A stretch of DNA of 64,000 bases from Actinospica robiniae DSM 44927 (GTDB lineage: Bacteria; Actinomycetota; Actinomycetes; Streptomycetales; Catenulisporaceae), in contig NZ_KI632511.1 of NCBI RefSeq assembly GCF_000504285.1, positions 2,539,372 to 2,603,371 of the forward strand. Reading direction: 5' to 3'. The notes beneath the pieces are model-generated. The model was not told the DNA's origin. It made no database searches and saw only the letters and a program-made list of their open reading frames with translations. The position numbers and the translations under genes are program-made. Positions 8,292-17,144 of the stretch are shown one piece after another. Within the stretch, counting starts at the first letter, position 1. Every line of letters starts with the position of its first letter.

Positions 8292-8682
8292 GAGCGCGAC
8301 CGGACCAGGCCCGAGCGCAGCTCGCACTGCTCCCTAGGGGGTGTGCTCTCTCCTCGGTCGGGCAGGCGAAGCCCGATCAGGGTTCTGCCGGGAGGTCAAG
8401 CGGCGCCATGCACAATCGAGCATGAGCGGAAACCACCGCCGCTTGACCTCCCGGCAGGTCCCTGATTGCCTCCGGGGACCGACCGAGGAGAGAGCACACA
8501 CCCGCAACCCCACCACCCCGAACCCCAACCCGCCCCACCAACGCCAGCACCCCACAGACCCCGGCAATCTCTCCGAGGAAGGGCCCCCGCCGGAGGCGAA
8601 ATCTTGAAACCGCAGCACGCCCCGCCAACGCAACGGGTGGGCGGGTGGACAGACAAACAGGGCGACGCGAAGCGGCCGCCCA
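8267..8682 (-). repeat. right arm of ~420-bp inverted repeat
   Basis: This is the inverted counterpart of 7381-7810. The outer end at 8682 reads, on the minus strand, TGGGCGGCCGCTTCGCGTCG as at 7381. The inner end is the degenerate short palindrome at 8271-8291. Overall identity with the left arm is roughly 85 percent by eye. Confidence 0.8.
8343..8497. repeat. 155-bp self-complementary element (copy 2)
   Basis: It has the same length and design as copy 1. The outer stem is 8343-8357 with 8483-8497, and the inner stem is 8376-8405 with 8437-8466 with three mispairs or wobbles. An extra small stem TCGGGC/GCCCGA occurs at 8358-8376. It is inverted relative to copy 1. Confidence 0.85.
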
Positions 8683-8837
8683 TCAACTCGCGTTAGGCCG
8701 GCCTCAGCCCGCCCCGGCGGGTCCGCGCAATCCACTCGGATGGAGCACGCGGGCCTGCCCGGGGCGGCTGCGCGTGCTGTCTAAAATCTGATCAAACCGT
8801 TATCAAACGGACACGGTCGCAGAGAAAGCACACGCAT

Positions 8838-9593
8838 ATGACAGAACGCTCGCGACGCTCCTTCCTCCGGACCGCCGCCGTCGGAGGCGCGCTGACCGGC
8901 GGCGCCGTCCTGCTGCCCGGCGGCCTCGCCCGGGCCGCCGCCGTCCCGGCCGCACCCCGCACCGGCGCCTCGCCGGACGCGGTCACCCTCCAGGTCACGA
9001 ACGACTCCAGCGCCTTCGAGCAGTTCGCCGTCTACCAGAACGACCCCGACCTCGGCGTCTACAACGTGATGAGCCTGGCCTGGTTCGTCAAGGGCGCCCA
9101 TCCGCAGCAGACGGTGCAGTTCCAGTGGCAGCAGGACTACAGCTTCCTGCTCTTCGGCAAAGGCGGCAGCACCATCACCCAGAGCGTGAACGCCGATCCC
9201 TCCGACCTGAACCAGAATCAGATCGCGCTCACCTACACCAACGGGGCTTACGCGCTGGTACCGGGCCGTGCCCTCGGCACGGCGGAGCTCGGCAGCCTCT
9301 ACGTCGACGAGCTCGTCACCGTCCCGGTCGACGGCGTGGGCAAAGTCGGCATCGGCATGTCGGGAGCCGCCCTGTACGCGGTCCAGACCGAGCCCAACCA
9401 GGAGCTGGTGTTCACGCCCCACCCGACCCAGCATTTCTGGCTCACCGCGGGCAACTTCACGCCCGGGGAGAATCTGGACATCGAGGAGATCAGTACGGCG
9501 GTCGCGCTCGACTTCGTGCCGGGCACGCCCGGGCTGGCGGTGACCCTCAACCGCGACAGCACCTGGAGCACCTCGCTGCTTCCGACCTCGTAA
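8838..9593 (+). CDS. Tat-exported protein of unknown function
   Basis: The 251-residue product begins MTERSRRSFLRTAAVGGALTGG, a twin-arginine signal (RRSFL) with a hydrophobic core, and a likely cleavage site after ARAAAV near residue 35. The mature part is beta-rich, low in Cys and Lys, with many Gly, Thr, Gln and Asn (VTLQVTNDSSAFEQFAVYQN, FQWQQDYSFLLFG, HFWLTAGNF). I do not recognise a named family. Tat export implies folding in the cytoplasm before secretion. It lies between the repeat tract and a convergent nuclease gene. Confidence 0.75.
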   Translation: MTERSRRSFLRTAAVGGALTGGAVLLPGGLARAAAVPAAPRTGASPDAVTLQVTNDSSAFEQFAVYQNDPDLGVYNVMSLAWFVKGAHPQQTVQFQWQQDYSFLLFGKGGSTITQSVNADPSDLNQNQIALTYTNGAYALVPGRALGTAELGSLYVDELVTVPVDGVGKVGIGMSGAALYAVQTEPNQELVFTPHPTQHFWLTAGNFTPGENLDIEEISTAVALDFVPGTPGLAVTLNRDSTWSTSLLPTS

Positions 9594-9600
9594 ACGCCAA

Positions 9601-9636
9601 GGCCGTGCGGCCCACTCCCAGGTGGGCCGCACGGCC
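9601..9636. terminator. bidirectional terminator hairpin
   Basis: GGCCGTGCGGCCCAC (9601-9615) pairs perfectly with 9622-9636 around a 6-base loop, between two convergent genes. There is no T tract, as is common for terminators in high-GC actinobacteria. Confidence 0.85.
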
Positions 9637-9658
9637 GCTTCGCGAGCCGCGCCGGAGG

Positions 9659-12109
9659 CTACGGCTTCAGGTCCACGACCTGCGGGTCGTGGTCACTGGT
9701 CTGGTTCGCGTACTCGGCGTTGATGTGCACGACCTGGTAGTCGTACGAGGTGATGCCGGGCGAGACCAGGATGTGGTCGAGGACCTCGGAGACGCCGTCG
9801 TAGTCGTACGTGTACTGCTGGTCCACCGGCAGGGTGGTGATCAGGTCGGTCAGGATCGCCGGGCCGGTGCCGGAGGCGTTGCCGGTCTCCAGCGCCGCGA
9901 GGGACGGGCTGAACTGGTAGTCGTTCAGGTCGCCCACCACCACGACGTCGGCCTTCTTGTCGATGGCGAGCAGCTGCTGCACGAAGTCGTGCTCGACCTG
10001 GGCCTGGCCGGCCCGCTGGATCGCCGAGTCCTGCTCCGGGTACTGGTAGCGGCCGTCCTGGTTCTGGTCGCCGAGCTTCGCGTCGAAGTGGTTGGCGATG
10101 ACGAACACGGTCTTGCCGTTGAACGAGAACTCGCCCACCAGCGGCTTGCGGCTGTAGGACCAGACCGGGTTGGCCGGGTCGATCCGGCCGGGCGAGAGGG
10201 TCAGGTCCGGCTCGCCCTTGGTCTTGATGACCGCGGTGGCGGTGGTCGACCGGTCCACGTTCACGCCGCCGCGGTCGACGAAGGTGACCACGGCCGGGTT
10301 GTACAGGAACACCTGGCGGATGTTGCCGCCCGGCTCGCCGCCGTCCGCGTCGTTGACCGGGTCGATCTGACGGTAGGCGTACTGCGGGCCGCCGGCCGCG
10401 GCGATCGCCGTGGTCAGCGCGGCCAGGGTCTTGTCCGCGGCAGCGGTGCCGTCGTCGGTGGCGCCGTCGTTGTCCTGCACCTCCTCGACCGCGATGATGT
10501 CGGGCGAGTTGAGGTTGGTGACGATTCCCTTGGCCAGCGCCGTGAACTTCGCCGCCGGGTCGCTCGGCGCCAGGTTCTCGACGTTGTAGGTGGCGATGGA
10601 GAGCTGCTTCTTCGCCGGTGCGGTGGCCACGGTCGGCGCCAGGTTGCCCGACACGACCGTGCCGAGCTGCGAGGCCGAGACCAGGAAGCCGCCGTACTGC
10701 GAGTAGTCGATGTTGCCGACGGTCGCGCCGGAGAACTCGTCGCCGACGTTCACCTCGGGGTTGGTGCCGTTGTCGGCGACGACCTCGAGCCGGCCGGCCG
10801 GCGTCTGGTTCTCGCCGAGCAGCTCGGCCCCGCCTCGGATGGTGGCGTCCTGGCCCGGCTTGGTGGTGATGTACTGCTCGCCGTAGGCGTCGGACGGACC
10901 GACCACGGAGGCGTTGTCGACCTCGACCCGCATGCCCTCGATCGACTCGTAGTAGTCGAGCGCGGAACGTGTCGGCTGGATGGTGCCGTTCTCGATGCTG
11001 GCGTTGCCGAGGTCCGGCGCGTAGGTGCTGGGCACGGTGGTTGGCGTGATCACGATCGGCGCGGGCAGCGCGTTGCCGGTGCTCAGCGTGATCGTGGTCG
11101 GGCTGCCGATCTCAGTGGTCGACAGGTTCGAGGTGGTGGCGTCGGTGTCGCCGCTGGCGAGCGGGTAGTACTGCTCGACCTTGCCGGACACCAGCACCGA
11201 GTCGCCCACCGCGACGGCCGGGGCGGAGGAGGTGTAGACGAACACCGCCTCGCTGGTCGCCGCGTCGCTGTCCGGGTTCGGGTCCTGGACCCAGTAGCCC
11301 TTCGAGCCGCTGGTACGGATCGCCGTGACGATGCCGGGCACGTTCGTGACCTGCTGCCCGTTCTCCGGCGAGATCCACTTGTCGCTCTGGATGTCGTGGA
11401 TGCGCAGCGGGCCCGGAGCCGGGGTCTGGCTAGGGGTCGGCGTCGGGGTCGGGCTGGAGCTCGAGCCGGTGGAGGAGGAGTTCTCCGGGTCCACCGCGCC
11501 GGCGGTGAAGTCGACGCCGTTCTGGCCGGTGTCGGTGCCGGTCGCGGAACGCGAGTCGGCGGTCGTGTTGCTCAGCAGCGGCGCGTCGGCGCTGCCCTCG
11601 TAGACCACGGCCGTGCCGTAGCCGACCAGGTCGCCGATGGTGCCGTCGGCCGCGCAGTCTGCGGCGGTCTTGCAGGTGAGCGCGGTCTGCGTGGTGTCGA
11701 GGGCGACGGTGCCGCTGGTGCCGGACATGTTGATGGTGCCGGTGGCGTCGGGGGTCGGCAGCGCCGTGGTCCCGCCGGTGCCGGCCGCCTCGCCGACCAG
11801 GTAGTGCGCGCCCGGCGCGATCGAGCCGGACAGGGCGGTCACCTGCCAGGTCGTGCTGGCGCCGGGTGCGGCCGAGATGTACTGGACCGAGTCGTTGGCG
11901 AGCGAGACCGTGCTGGTGCCGCTGTTGTAGAGCTCGATGAAGTCGTTCGTGTAGGTGGCGCCGGAGTTTCCTCCGCCGCCGTACACCTCCTCGATCACCA
12001 CACCGCCGGCGCCTGCGTCGGCGTGGGCTCCGGCGGTCGGCACCAGGGCCACGAACGCGGCTGACGCAGCGGCGGTGCCGGCTGCTGTCAGGGAACGGAT
12101 TTTGGACAC
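9659..12109 (-). CDS. secreted ExeM/NucH-family endonuclease
   Basis: From the GTG at 12109 (GAGGAGG just upstream) the protein is 816 residues. A signal peptide (SLTAAGTAAASAAFVALVPTAGAHA) is followed by a lamin-tail domain (VVIEEVYGGGGNSGATYTNDFIELYN), a Thr/Pro linker (SPTPTPTPSQTPAPG), an OB-fold region and a C-terminal endonuclease/exonuclease/phosphatase domain. The latter shows SIATYNVENL, DIIAVEEVQDND, VIANHFDAKLGDQ, VVVGDLNDYQF and a final TSDHDPQVVDL, the metal and catalytic motifs of the family. It should degrade extracellular DNA for nutrients or during lysis. Neighbours are other secreted enzymes. Confidence 0.9.
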   Translation of the reverse strand: MSKIRSLTAAGTAAASAAFVALVPTAGAHADAGAGGVVIEEVYGGGGNSGATYTNDFIELYNSGTSTVSLANDSVQYISAAPGASTTWQVTALSGSIAPGAHYLVGEAAGTGGTTALPTPDATGTINMSGTSGTVALDTTQTALTCKTAADCAADGTIGDLVGYGTAVVYEGSADAPLLSNTTADSRSATGTDTGQNGVDFTAGAVDPENSSSTGSSSSPTPTPTPSQTPAPGPLRIHDIQSDKWISPENGQQVTNVPGIVTAIRTSGSKGYWVQDPNPDSDAATSEAVFVYTSSAPAVAVGDSVLVSGKVEQYYPLASGDTDATTSNLSTTEIGSPTTITLSTGNALPAPIVITPTTVPSTYAPDLGNASIENGTIQPTRSALDYYESIEGMRVEVDNASVVGPSDAYGEQYITTKPGQDATIRGGAELLGENQTPAGRLEVVADNGTNPEVNVGDEFSGATVGNIDYSQYGGFLVSASQLGTVVSGNLAPTVATAPAKKQLSIATYNVENLAPSDPAAKFTALAKGIVTNLNSPDIIAVEEVQDNDGATDDGTAAADKTLAALTTAIAAAGGPQYAYRQIDPVNDADGGEPGGNIRQVFLYNPAVVTFVDRGGVNVDRSTTATAVIKTKGEPDLTLSPGRIDPANPVWSYSRKPLVGEFSFNGKTVFVIANHFDAKLGDQNQDGRYQYPEQDSAIQRAGQAQVEHDFVQQLLAIDKKADVVVVGDLNDYQFSPSLAALETGNASGTGPAILTDLITTLPVDQQYTYDYDGVSEVLDHILVSPGITSYDYQVVHINAEYANQTSDHDPQVVDLKP

Positions 12110-12470
12110 GGTCCTCCTCAGTTGAATGGGAAGCCCTCCAGTATCTGGAAATCTTGGCGCCGTGTCATGGTTGCGCAGAAGAAAAGCGCGCGACCACCAG
12201 GTTTCCACCCGGCGGCGCGCGCGCTCCTCGGCCCGATCGGCTCAGCTCACCAAGCTCCGTCCGCCGCGAGTCCGAGAACGGTCCGGGACCGCGCGGTTCA
12301 GCACCCGACGCCCCGCCAAACCGTGAGCCTCACCACATCGCGCCAGCAGTTCTCTGACTCACTACTCGGCAGTAGAGTCCACCCTGCTTCCGCGGACGGG
12401 GCCCGACCGGCCACCCAACGTGTCAGGGTCCTGCCGCTGCCGCCTTCCACCCACGAAGGAGCCCACCGCG
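12110..12470. other. divergent intergenic region
   Basis: These 361 bases separate the nuclease and G1 peptidase genes, so promoters for both must lie here. The only structure I see is AGCGCGCG (12185-12192) opposite CGCGCGCT (12218-12225). No confident -10/-35 pair or gene. Confidence 0.5.
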
Positions 12471-13277
12471 ATGATCCGCAACCGCTCGCTCACCGCCCTC
12501 GGCGTGGCCGCCGTCGCCCTCGGCCTGACCGCCGCCGCCGGCCCCGCGTTCGCCGCCGCCCCGGCCGCCAAGGCCGGCGCCTCGTTCAACCCCGGCGGCC
12601 TGTTCCGCCCGGCCGCCGGCGCCCACCCGAACGCCGCCCGCGCCGCCGCCGGCAAGACCGTGCTGGACTACTCGACCAACTGGCCCGGCTACGCCGTCAC
12701 CGGCGCCGCCTTCACCTCGGCCAGCGCGACCTGGGTGCAGAACGCCGCGACCTGCTCCTCCAGCGGCGGCGAGACCGACATGTCGCCGTGGGTCGGCCTC
12801 GACGGCTTCAGCGACAGCACCGTCGAGCAGATCGGCACCTCGGCCGACTGCAGCGGCTCGAGCGTCGACTACTACGCCTGGTACGAGATGTACCCGGCCA
12901 ATTACGTCACGATCAACAAGACCATCAAGAAGGGCGACAGCTTCACCGGCACGGTGACCCACACCTCCGGCACGACCTACAAGCTGACCCTGGTGAACAA
13001 CACCGAAGGCTGGACCTACAGCGTCAGCAAGTCGCTCTCGGCCGGCAACTCCTCCGCCGAGGCCGTGATGGAGCAGGCCGGCGACCACCTCACCAAGTGG
13101 ACCGGGACCGACCCGTTCACCAGCTTCACTGTGAACGGCTCGCCGGCCGGCTCGTTCACCGGCTCGCAGTACACGATCTACCAGATGGAGATCCAGAACG
13201 GCTCCACCCTCTGCGACTCGGACTCGGCGCTCAGCGGAAATGAGAACTTCACCACCACGTGGCTCAACGCCTGCTGA
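12471..13277 (+). CDS. secreted G1-family glutamic endopeptidase (eqolisin-like)
   Basis: The 268-residue protein has a Sec signal (SLTALGVAAVALGLTAAAGPAFA) and a short propeptide, followed by the G1 fold. Visible family motifs are NWPGYAVTG, SATWVQNAA, WVGLDGFSD, YYAWYEMYPA and the catalytic-Glu segment AEAVMEQAGDH. Gln and Glu form the catalytic dyad, and enzymes of this family are typically active at acid pH and insensitive to pepstatin. GAAGGAG at 12458-12464 fixes the ATG at 12471. It is followed by a very strong terminator, so it is monocistronic. Confidence 0.88.
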   Translation: MIRNRSLTALGVAAVALGLTAAAGPAFAAAPAAKAGASFNPGGLFRPAAGAHPNAARAAAGKTVLDYSTNWPGYAVTGAAFTSASATWVQNAATCSSSGGETDMSPWVGLDGFSDSTVEQIGTSADCSGSSVDYYAWYEMYPANYVTINKTIKKGDSFTGTVTHTSGTTYKLTLVNNTEGWTYSVSKSLSAGNSSAEAVMEQAGDHLTKWTGTDPFTSFTVNGSPAGSFTGSQYTIYQMEIQNGSTLCDSDSALSGNENFTTTWLNAC

Positions 13278-13310
13278 ACCGGTTGACCCGCTGAGCCTGT
13301 GATCAGGCAC

Positions 13311-13355
13311 GGCGTGGCGCGGGCCCGATCCGGACTGCCGGGCCCGCGCCACGCC
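13311..13355 (+). terminator. terminator hairpin after G1 peptidase
   Basis: A 17-bp perfect stem, GGCGTGGCGCGGGCCCG (13311-13327) with 13339-13355 around an 11-base loop. It has no T tract. Confidence 0.85.
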
Positions 13356-13404
13356 CGCCTGTTCCCCTGCTGACTTCGACCCCTGACCCTGGCACCATGA
13401 TTAC

Positions 13405-14595
13405 GTGTATGACGTCATCATCGTCGGGGCGCGCTGCGCCGGCGCGTCGACCGCGCTCCTGCTGGCCCGCCAGGGCGTGCGCGTGCTGCTGGCGGACCGG
13501 GTCGTGTTCCCGAGCGACACCGTCTCGACCCACTTGCTGCACCCTGCCGGTGTCGCCCACCTGCGCAGCTGGGGTCTCCTCGACGCGCTTCTGGCCAGCG
13601 GCTGCCCGAAGATCGAGAGCATCGCGTTCCAGCCGGCCCCAGAACTGACGCTGCGTGCGGCGCCCTATCCCGCCGCGGACGGCTCGACTCTCGTGCTGGC
13701 GCCGCGCCGGACCAAGCTCGACCTGCTCCTCGTCGAAGCCGCGACCGCCGCCGGCGCAACGGTGCGCGAAGGCGTCTCGTTCCAGCGGCCGGTCTGGCAG
13801 GACGGCAGGGTGGTCGGGGCGGAGTTCCGAGACCGGGACGGCCGCGCCTTCGCCGAGCAGGCCGCGCTGCTCATCGGCACGGACGGACGCAACTCCGAGG
13901 TGGCTAAAGCCGTCGGCGCGCAGGTCCTGCGGGACGAGGGGAACTTCGGCTGCCAGTACTACGGCTACTGGAGCGGGCTGCCGGACAACGGCGCGCAGGT
14001 CTTCGTCGGACAGGGCAAGGCCGTGCTGGCGTTCCCCACGCACGACGGCAGCCACCTCGTCCTCGTCGGCTGGCCGCGCGAGCGGTTCGAGGAGGTCAAG
14101 CGCGACCTCGAACGCCACTTCCTGGACGAGGTCGAGGCACTGGCCCCGGAGATCCGGGGCTATCTGACCGAGGAGAACCGGACCGCCCGCATCGTCGGAT
14201 CCGGCGACATGGCCAACCGGATCCGCGAGTCCGCCGGCCCCGGCTGGGTCCTGGCCGGAGATGCCGCCGTGGCCAAGGACGCCGTGACCGCGCAGGGCAT
14301 CGGCGACGCCTTCGCCCAGGCCCAGTCTCTCGCCGACCTGCTGCCCGCGGCCCTGGCGGCGGGCCCGGCGGCGGTCGACGAAGCGACCGCCGCGCACGTC
14401 ATCGGCCGCGACCGCGACGGCGCGAACGGGTTCGAGACCACCCTCGCCTTCGCCACCGGCGGCGGAGGCGACGCCCTCGGCCCGATCTTCCGCGCGATAG
14501 AGGACCGGCCGGAGCTGATCTCGATGTTCTTCGGCGTCTACGCCGGCCGGGTCGCGATGGGCGAGTTCGCCGCGGCGGTCGGAGCGGCCGGCTGA
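13405..14595 (+). CDS. FAD-dependent oxidoreductase/monooxygenase
   Basis: This 396-residue protein has an N-terminal Rossmann FAD-binding motif (DVIIVGARCAGASTALLLAR, where an Arg-Cys pair sits within the Gly-rich loop), a central LLIGTDGRNS motif and a C-terminal GWVLAGDAAVAKDAVTAQGIGDAFAQAQ, the second FAD motif of the PHBH-like group. Geranylgeranyl reductase-like and phenolic hydroxylases share this pattern. The substrate is unknown. The GTG start at 13405 has no clear Shine-Dalgarno. It stands alone, and the next gene is convergent. Confidence 0.82.
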   Translation: MYDVIIVGARCAGASTALLLARQGVRVLLADRVVFPSDTVSTHLLHPAGVAHLRSWGLLDALLASGCPKIESIAFQPAPELTLRAAPYPAADGSTLVLAPRRTKLDLLLVEAATAAGATVREGVSFQRPVWQDGRVVGAEFRDRDGRAFAEQAALLIGTDGRNSEVAKAVGAQVLRDEGNFGCQYYGYWSGLPDNGAQVFVGQGKAVLAFPTHDGSHLVLVGWPRERFEEVKRDLERHFLDEVEALAPEIRGYLTEENRTARIVGSGDMANRIRESAGPGWVLAGDAAVAKDAVTAQGIGDAFAQAQSLADLLPAALAAGPAAVDEATAAHVIGRDRDGANGFETTLAFATGGGGDALGPIFRAIEDRPELISMFFGVYAGRVAMGEFAAAVGAAG

Positions 14596-14602
14596 GCGGC
14601 TG

Positions 14603-14986
14603 TCAGCCCTCGTCGAAACAAAGGCAGAACGGATGCCCGGCGGGATCGAGCAGAACCCTGACATGATCCTGCGGCTGGAACTCGGCCACGGTGGCCCCCG
14701 ACGCGACCGCCTCGGCCACCGCCGAGTCCAGATCCGCCACCTGGAAATCGAAATGCATCATCGCCCGCTGCCGGCCGTCCGCCGGCGGCCACACCGGAGG
14801 CTGATAACCCTCGGCCCGCTGGAAAACAAAGTACGGACCCTGCGGCGAAGCCGCGACGACGGCCGTCTCCGGGTCCTCATGTCCCACGTGCCAGTCCAGA
14901 AGCTCGGCGTAGAACCTCGCCAGAGCGCCGGGATCCGGCGCCTCGATCGCCGTTCCCCACCACATGCCGTCAGCCCGGGATTTCAT
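14603..14986 (-). CDS. VOC-family (glyoxalase/bleomycin-resistance fold) protein
   Basis: About 127 residues with two beta-alpha-beta-beta-beta modules: WWGTAIEAPDPGALARFYAELLDW and MMHFDFQVADLDSAVAEAVASGATVAEF, ending RVLLDPAGHPFCLCF. This is a typical VOC layout, and His/Glu metal ligands are plausible. Function is unassigned. The start could also be the ATG at 15007 or 14965. Confidence 0.82.
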   Translation of the reverse strand: MKSRADGMWWGTAIEAPDPGALARFYAELLDWHVGHEDPETAVVAASPQGPYFVFQRAEGYQPPVWPPADGRQRAMMHFDFQVADLDSAVAEAVASGATVAEFQPQDHVRVLLDPAGHPFCLCFDEG

Positions 14987-15056
14987 GCCCGCAGCCTGAC
15001 CGATCATCCGCGGACGGTCAAGTATTCGATAGCTCGCGCGCGCGACTCATGGCACC

Positions 15057-15398
15057 ATGGTTTTCATGGAGACACACGGCACGATCCCTGACTGGGTCGT
15101 CATCATGGCCTACCAGAACCTCCCCGGCTGCCCGAGCCCGTATCGCGCGGTCTGCGACTGACTGCTCGACCGGCAATTCGACTGGTATCCCCTGGACGCC
15201 GGCGAACTGGTGATCGACCATTACTGTGGGAGATACAAGGACGGCACGCCCTGGGGCTCGTTCACCTTCAAAATCCGGGCTTCGGCGTTGCAACGGTTGG
15301 GACTGCATCCTGATCAGCCGACGTCGCGGATCATCGGGCCGACGCAGCCCAAATGGTGGCGCGCGGACGCGTTGCGGCGGATGGGGTGTCGGCGCTGA
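15057..15398 (+). pseudogene. small hypothetical gene interrupted by an in-frame TGA
   Basis: An ATG at 15057 opens a frame encoding METHGTIPDWVVIMAYQNLPGC and so on for 34 codons, hits TGA at 15159-15161, and continues in the same frame without another stop to 15398 (LLDRQFDWYPLDAGELVIDHYCGRY, then WGSFTFKIRASALQRLGLHPDQ). The uninterrupted composition on both sides argues that one substitution broke a 113-codon gene. I do not recognise the family. A residual start at 15210 could still give a 62-residue fragment. Confidence 0.6.
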
Positions 15399-15475
15399 GA
15401 CATCGGCCGGCCCGCACCATCCCAGCCTTCGAATCTCAGTTGCCTCATCCGCTGCAGCCTGACGAGCATCGACCC

Positions 15476-16111
15476 ATGCTCATCGATCAGCACTTGTTCG
15501 CCTTGTTCCTCATCACCACGTTCATCGCGATGATCAGCCCGGGGCCCGACATGCTCTTCATCCTCGGCTGCGGCATGCGCGGCGGGCCGCGGGCCGGCCT
15601 GCTCGCCACGGCCGGCGTGGCCACCAGCGAGGTCGTGCACATCACCTTGGCGGCCGCGGGGCTCTCCGCGTTCTTCGCCGCCGCCCCGGCCGCGTTCACC
15701 GCCCTGCGGATCGCCGGCGGCGGGTACCTCGTCTACCTCGGCGTCCAGGCGATCCGACACCGCGGCGAGGACCGGCTCGAACTCGGCGGTCCGGCGGGCG
15801 CGGGGATGCCCGGGCGGGTCGCGTATCTTCGGGGTCTGCTGACGAACCTGGTGAACCCGAAGATGGTCACCTTCACGATCGCGTTCCTGCCGCAGTTCGT
15901 CGATCCTCGCCTCGGGCGGGTCTGGCTGCAGTTCGCGGTGCTCGGCGCGGTCTTCATCGCGCTGGAGTTCTTGGTGGACGGGACCGTGGGCGTGCTCGCG
16001 GGACGCATCGGCCGGTGGCTGGGGCGCCGGCAGCGGGCGCGGCGAAGGCTGGACGCGGCCACCGGCGGCGTGTTCATCGGGCTGGGCGTGCGCTTGGCCG
16101 TTGAACGCTGA
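15476..16111 (+). CDS. LysE/RhtB-family amino-acid exporter
   Basis: The 211-residue membrane protein has the LysE-family signature near its start (FIAMISPGPDMLFILGCGMRGG), about six hydrophobic segments, and the conserved LLTNLVNPKMVTFTIAFLPQFV motif. Such proteins export amino acids or related small molecules using the proton motive force. The specific substrate is unknown. The start at 15476 places the first helix as in relatives. It may be read together with the broken small gene just upstream. Confidence 0.88.
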   Translation: MLIDQHLFALFLITTFIAMISPGPDMLFILGCGMRGGPRAGLLATAGVATSEVVHITLAAAGLSAFFAAAPAAFTALRIAGGGYLVYLGVQAIRHRGEDRLELGGPAGAGMPGRVAYLRGLLTNLVNPKMVTFTIAFLPQFVDPRLGRVWLQFAVLGAVFIALEFLVDGTVGVLAGRIGRWLGRRQRARRRLDAATGGVFIGLGVRLAVER

Positions 16112-16129
16112 GACTCTTCCGCTCACGCC

Positions 16130-16930
16130 TTATTCAGGGCGCCAGATGTAGCTGTCGACGAGGCCTGCTTCACGGAATCCGAGGCGGCGGTATACGCCGA
16201 TGCCGAACTCGGAAGCGGTCAGTACCGCGAGGCGGCAACCGGCCGCGCGGGCCTCGCGCAGCGCGGCATCCGTCATCGCCGCACCGATGCCGCGGCGGCG
16301 GTGCTCGGGAAGCGTGACGACGTAGTGCACGGTGGCCACGTCCGCGACGACGTGCACGTAGACGGTCGCGACCGGCTCGGATGCGAGTGTGCCGATGAAC
16401 ATCCGCAGCGCACGAGCCGGACCGTAGGGCAACGTCGAGTAGACCCGATGCCAGCGTTCGACGACGTCGTCCGGGGCGCCGCAGCCCCAGACCCGCGTCC
16501 AGGTGAGCAACGCGTCGTCATCGGCGACGGGATGGAACTCCAGGCCGGGAACGGCTGCGGCCACCTCGGCGACGCGGGGCGCGGCGAGGTCCAGCAGCAT
16601 GGCCGGCTCTGCCTCGTCGAAGCCCAGGCCGCGCTCCAGCAGCGTTTCGGCGGCGCCTGCCGGGTCGGCGCGCAGACCCAGGCTCCAGTGAAAGGGCAAG
16701 CCGCGTTGACGGAAGTGCCCGATGACCCTGTCCACGGCCGCGGCGAACTCGGCGGGTGAATCAGGGCTCCGGTACACGAAGTTGAAAGTGCTGTCCGGCA
16801 GCCCCGAATCGAGCCATGCGAGCGCGCCGTCATCGAATGCGGCTGCTCCCGGAAGCGCCGCCGCGATCTCGGCAGCGAACGCGGCCTTGTCCGCGGCGAG
16901 CGCCGGAGCCGCTGAGCTCTCATCGATCAC
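16130..16930 (-). CDS. GNAT-family N-acetyltransferase
   Basis: The 266-residue protein has a divergent N-terminal half (LDSGLPDSTFNFVYRS) and a C-terminal GNAT domain with the acetyl-CoA loop VTLPEHRRRGIGAAMTDAAL and a following AGCRLAVLTASEFGIGVYRRLGFRE. It acetylates an unknown amine. The GTG start at 16930 has little Shine-Dalgarno. It runs convergent with the LysE gene, with an 18-base gap. Confidence 0.82.
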   Translation of the reverse strand: MIDESSAAPALAADKAAFAAEIAAALPGAAAFDDGALAWLDSGLPDSTFNFVYRSPDSPAEFAAAVDRVIGHFRQRGLPFHWSLGLRADPAGAAETLLERGLGFDEAEPAMLLDLAAPRVAEVAAAVPGLEFHPVADDDALLTWTRVWGCGAPDDVVERWHRVYSTLPYGPARALRMFIGTLASEPVATVYVHVVADVATVHYVVTLPEHRRRGIGAAMTDAALREARAAGCRLAVLTASEFGIGVYRRLGFREAGLVDSYIWRPE

Positions 16931-17059
16931 GAAGGGACGTTAGCGCGGGCGTCAACCTGATTCACGCCTCGGCGAGTCGGCGCAGATGAGGGTCCGCAGC
17001 GGGTCCTCACCAACATCCGAATATTGACAGGGCCGGGCGGGGAGCGTAGACATCCCCGT

Positions 17060-17075
17060 GGGAGAGCGCTCTCCC
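17060..17075. promoter_or_regulatory. LacI-type operator (16-bp perfect palindrome)
   Basis: GGGAGAGCGCTCTCCC shares the GAGAGCGCTCTC core with three other sites around the LacI gene at 20624-21730. Central-CG palindromes of this kind are typical LacI/CebR-type sites. It lies 353 bases upstream of the GH16 gene, farther than usual, and on the GNAT side of the intergenic region. Confidence 0.7.
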
Positions 17076-17144
17076 GCTCTGGTACCACCAGCACCATTTC
17101 TCTGGCACCACCGTGGCATGCGCGACCCCACCCGGCGCGGGCCG

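Larger units (their letters stand above)
7332..8837. other. 1.5-kb gene-free tract composed of nested inverted repeats
   Basis: No frame here has protein-like composition or family resemblance. Long open frames on both strands are by-products of high G+C and of the repeats. The tract consists of a left arm (7381-7810), a centre (7811-8266) and a right arm (8267-8682) that is the inverted, about 85 percent identical copy of the left one. The centre has AT-richer patches near 8155-8200, including CCGGC-TTTT-GCCGG at 8170-8183. The last ~60 bases (8779-8837) are AT-richer and probably hold the promoter of the following gene. Confidence 0.7.

Noticed and set aside
7228-8327. Two overlapping minus-strand frames of 236 and 277 codons in the repeat tract
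   Set aside because: They cover inverted repeats and palindromes, so the same peptide motifs recur in both orientations. Composition is not protein-like.
7566-8497. CRISPR array
   Set aside because: Repeats are few, unequal in spacing and in both orientations, and no cas genes are present.
15159-15161. Selenocysteine codon in the small gene at 15057
   Set aside because: No plausible selenoprotein context (no redox motif at the site) and no recognisable SECIS-like hairpin. A nonsense mutation is simpler.
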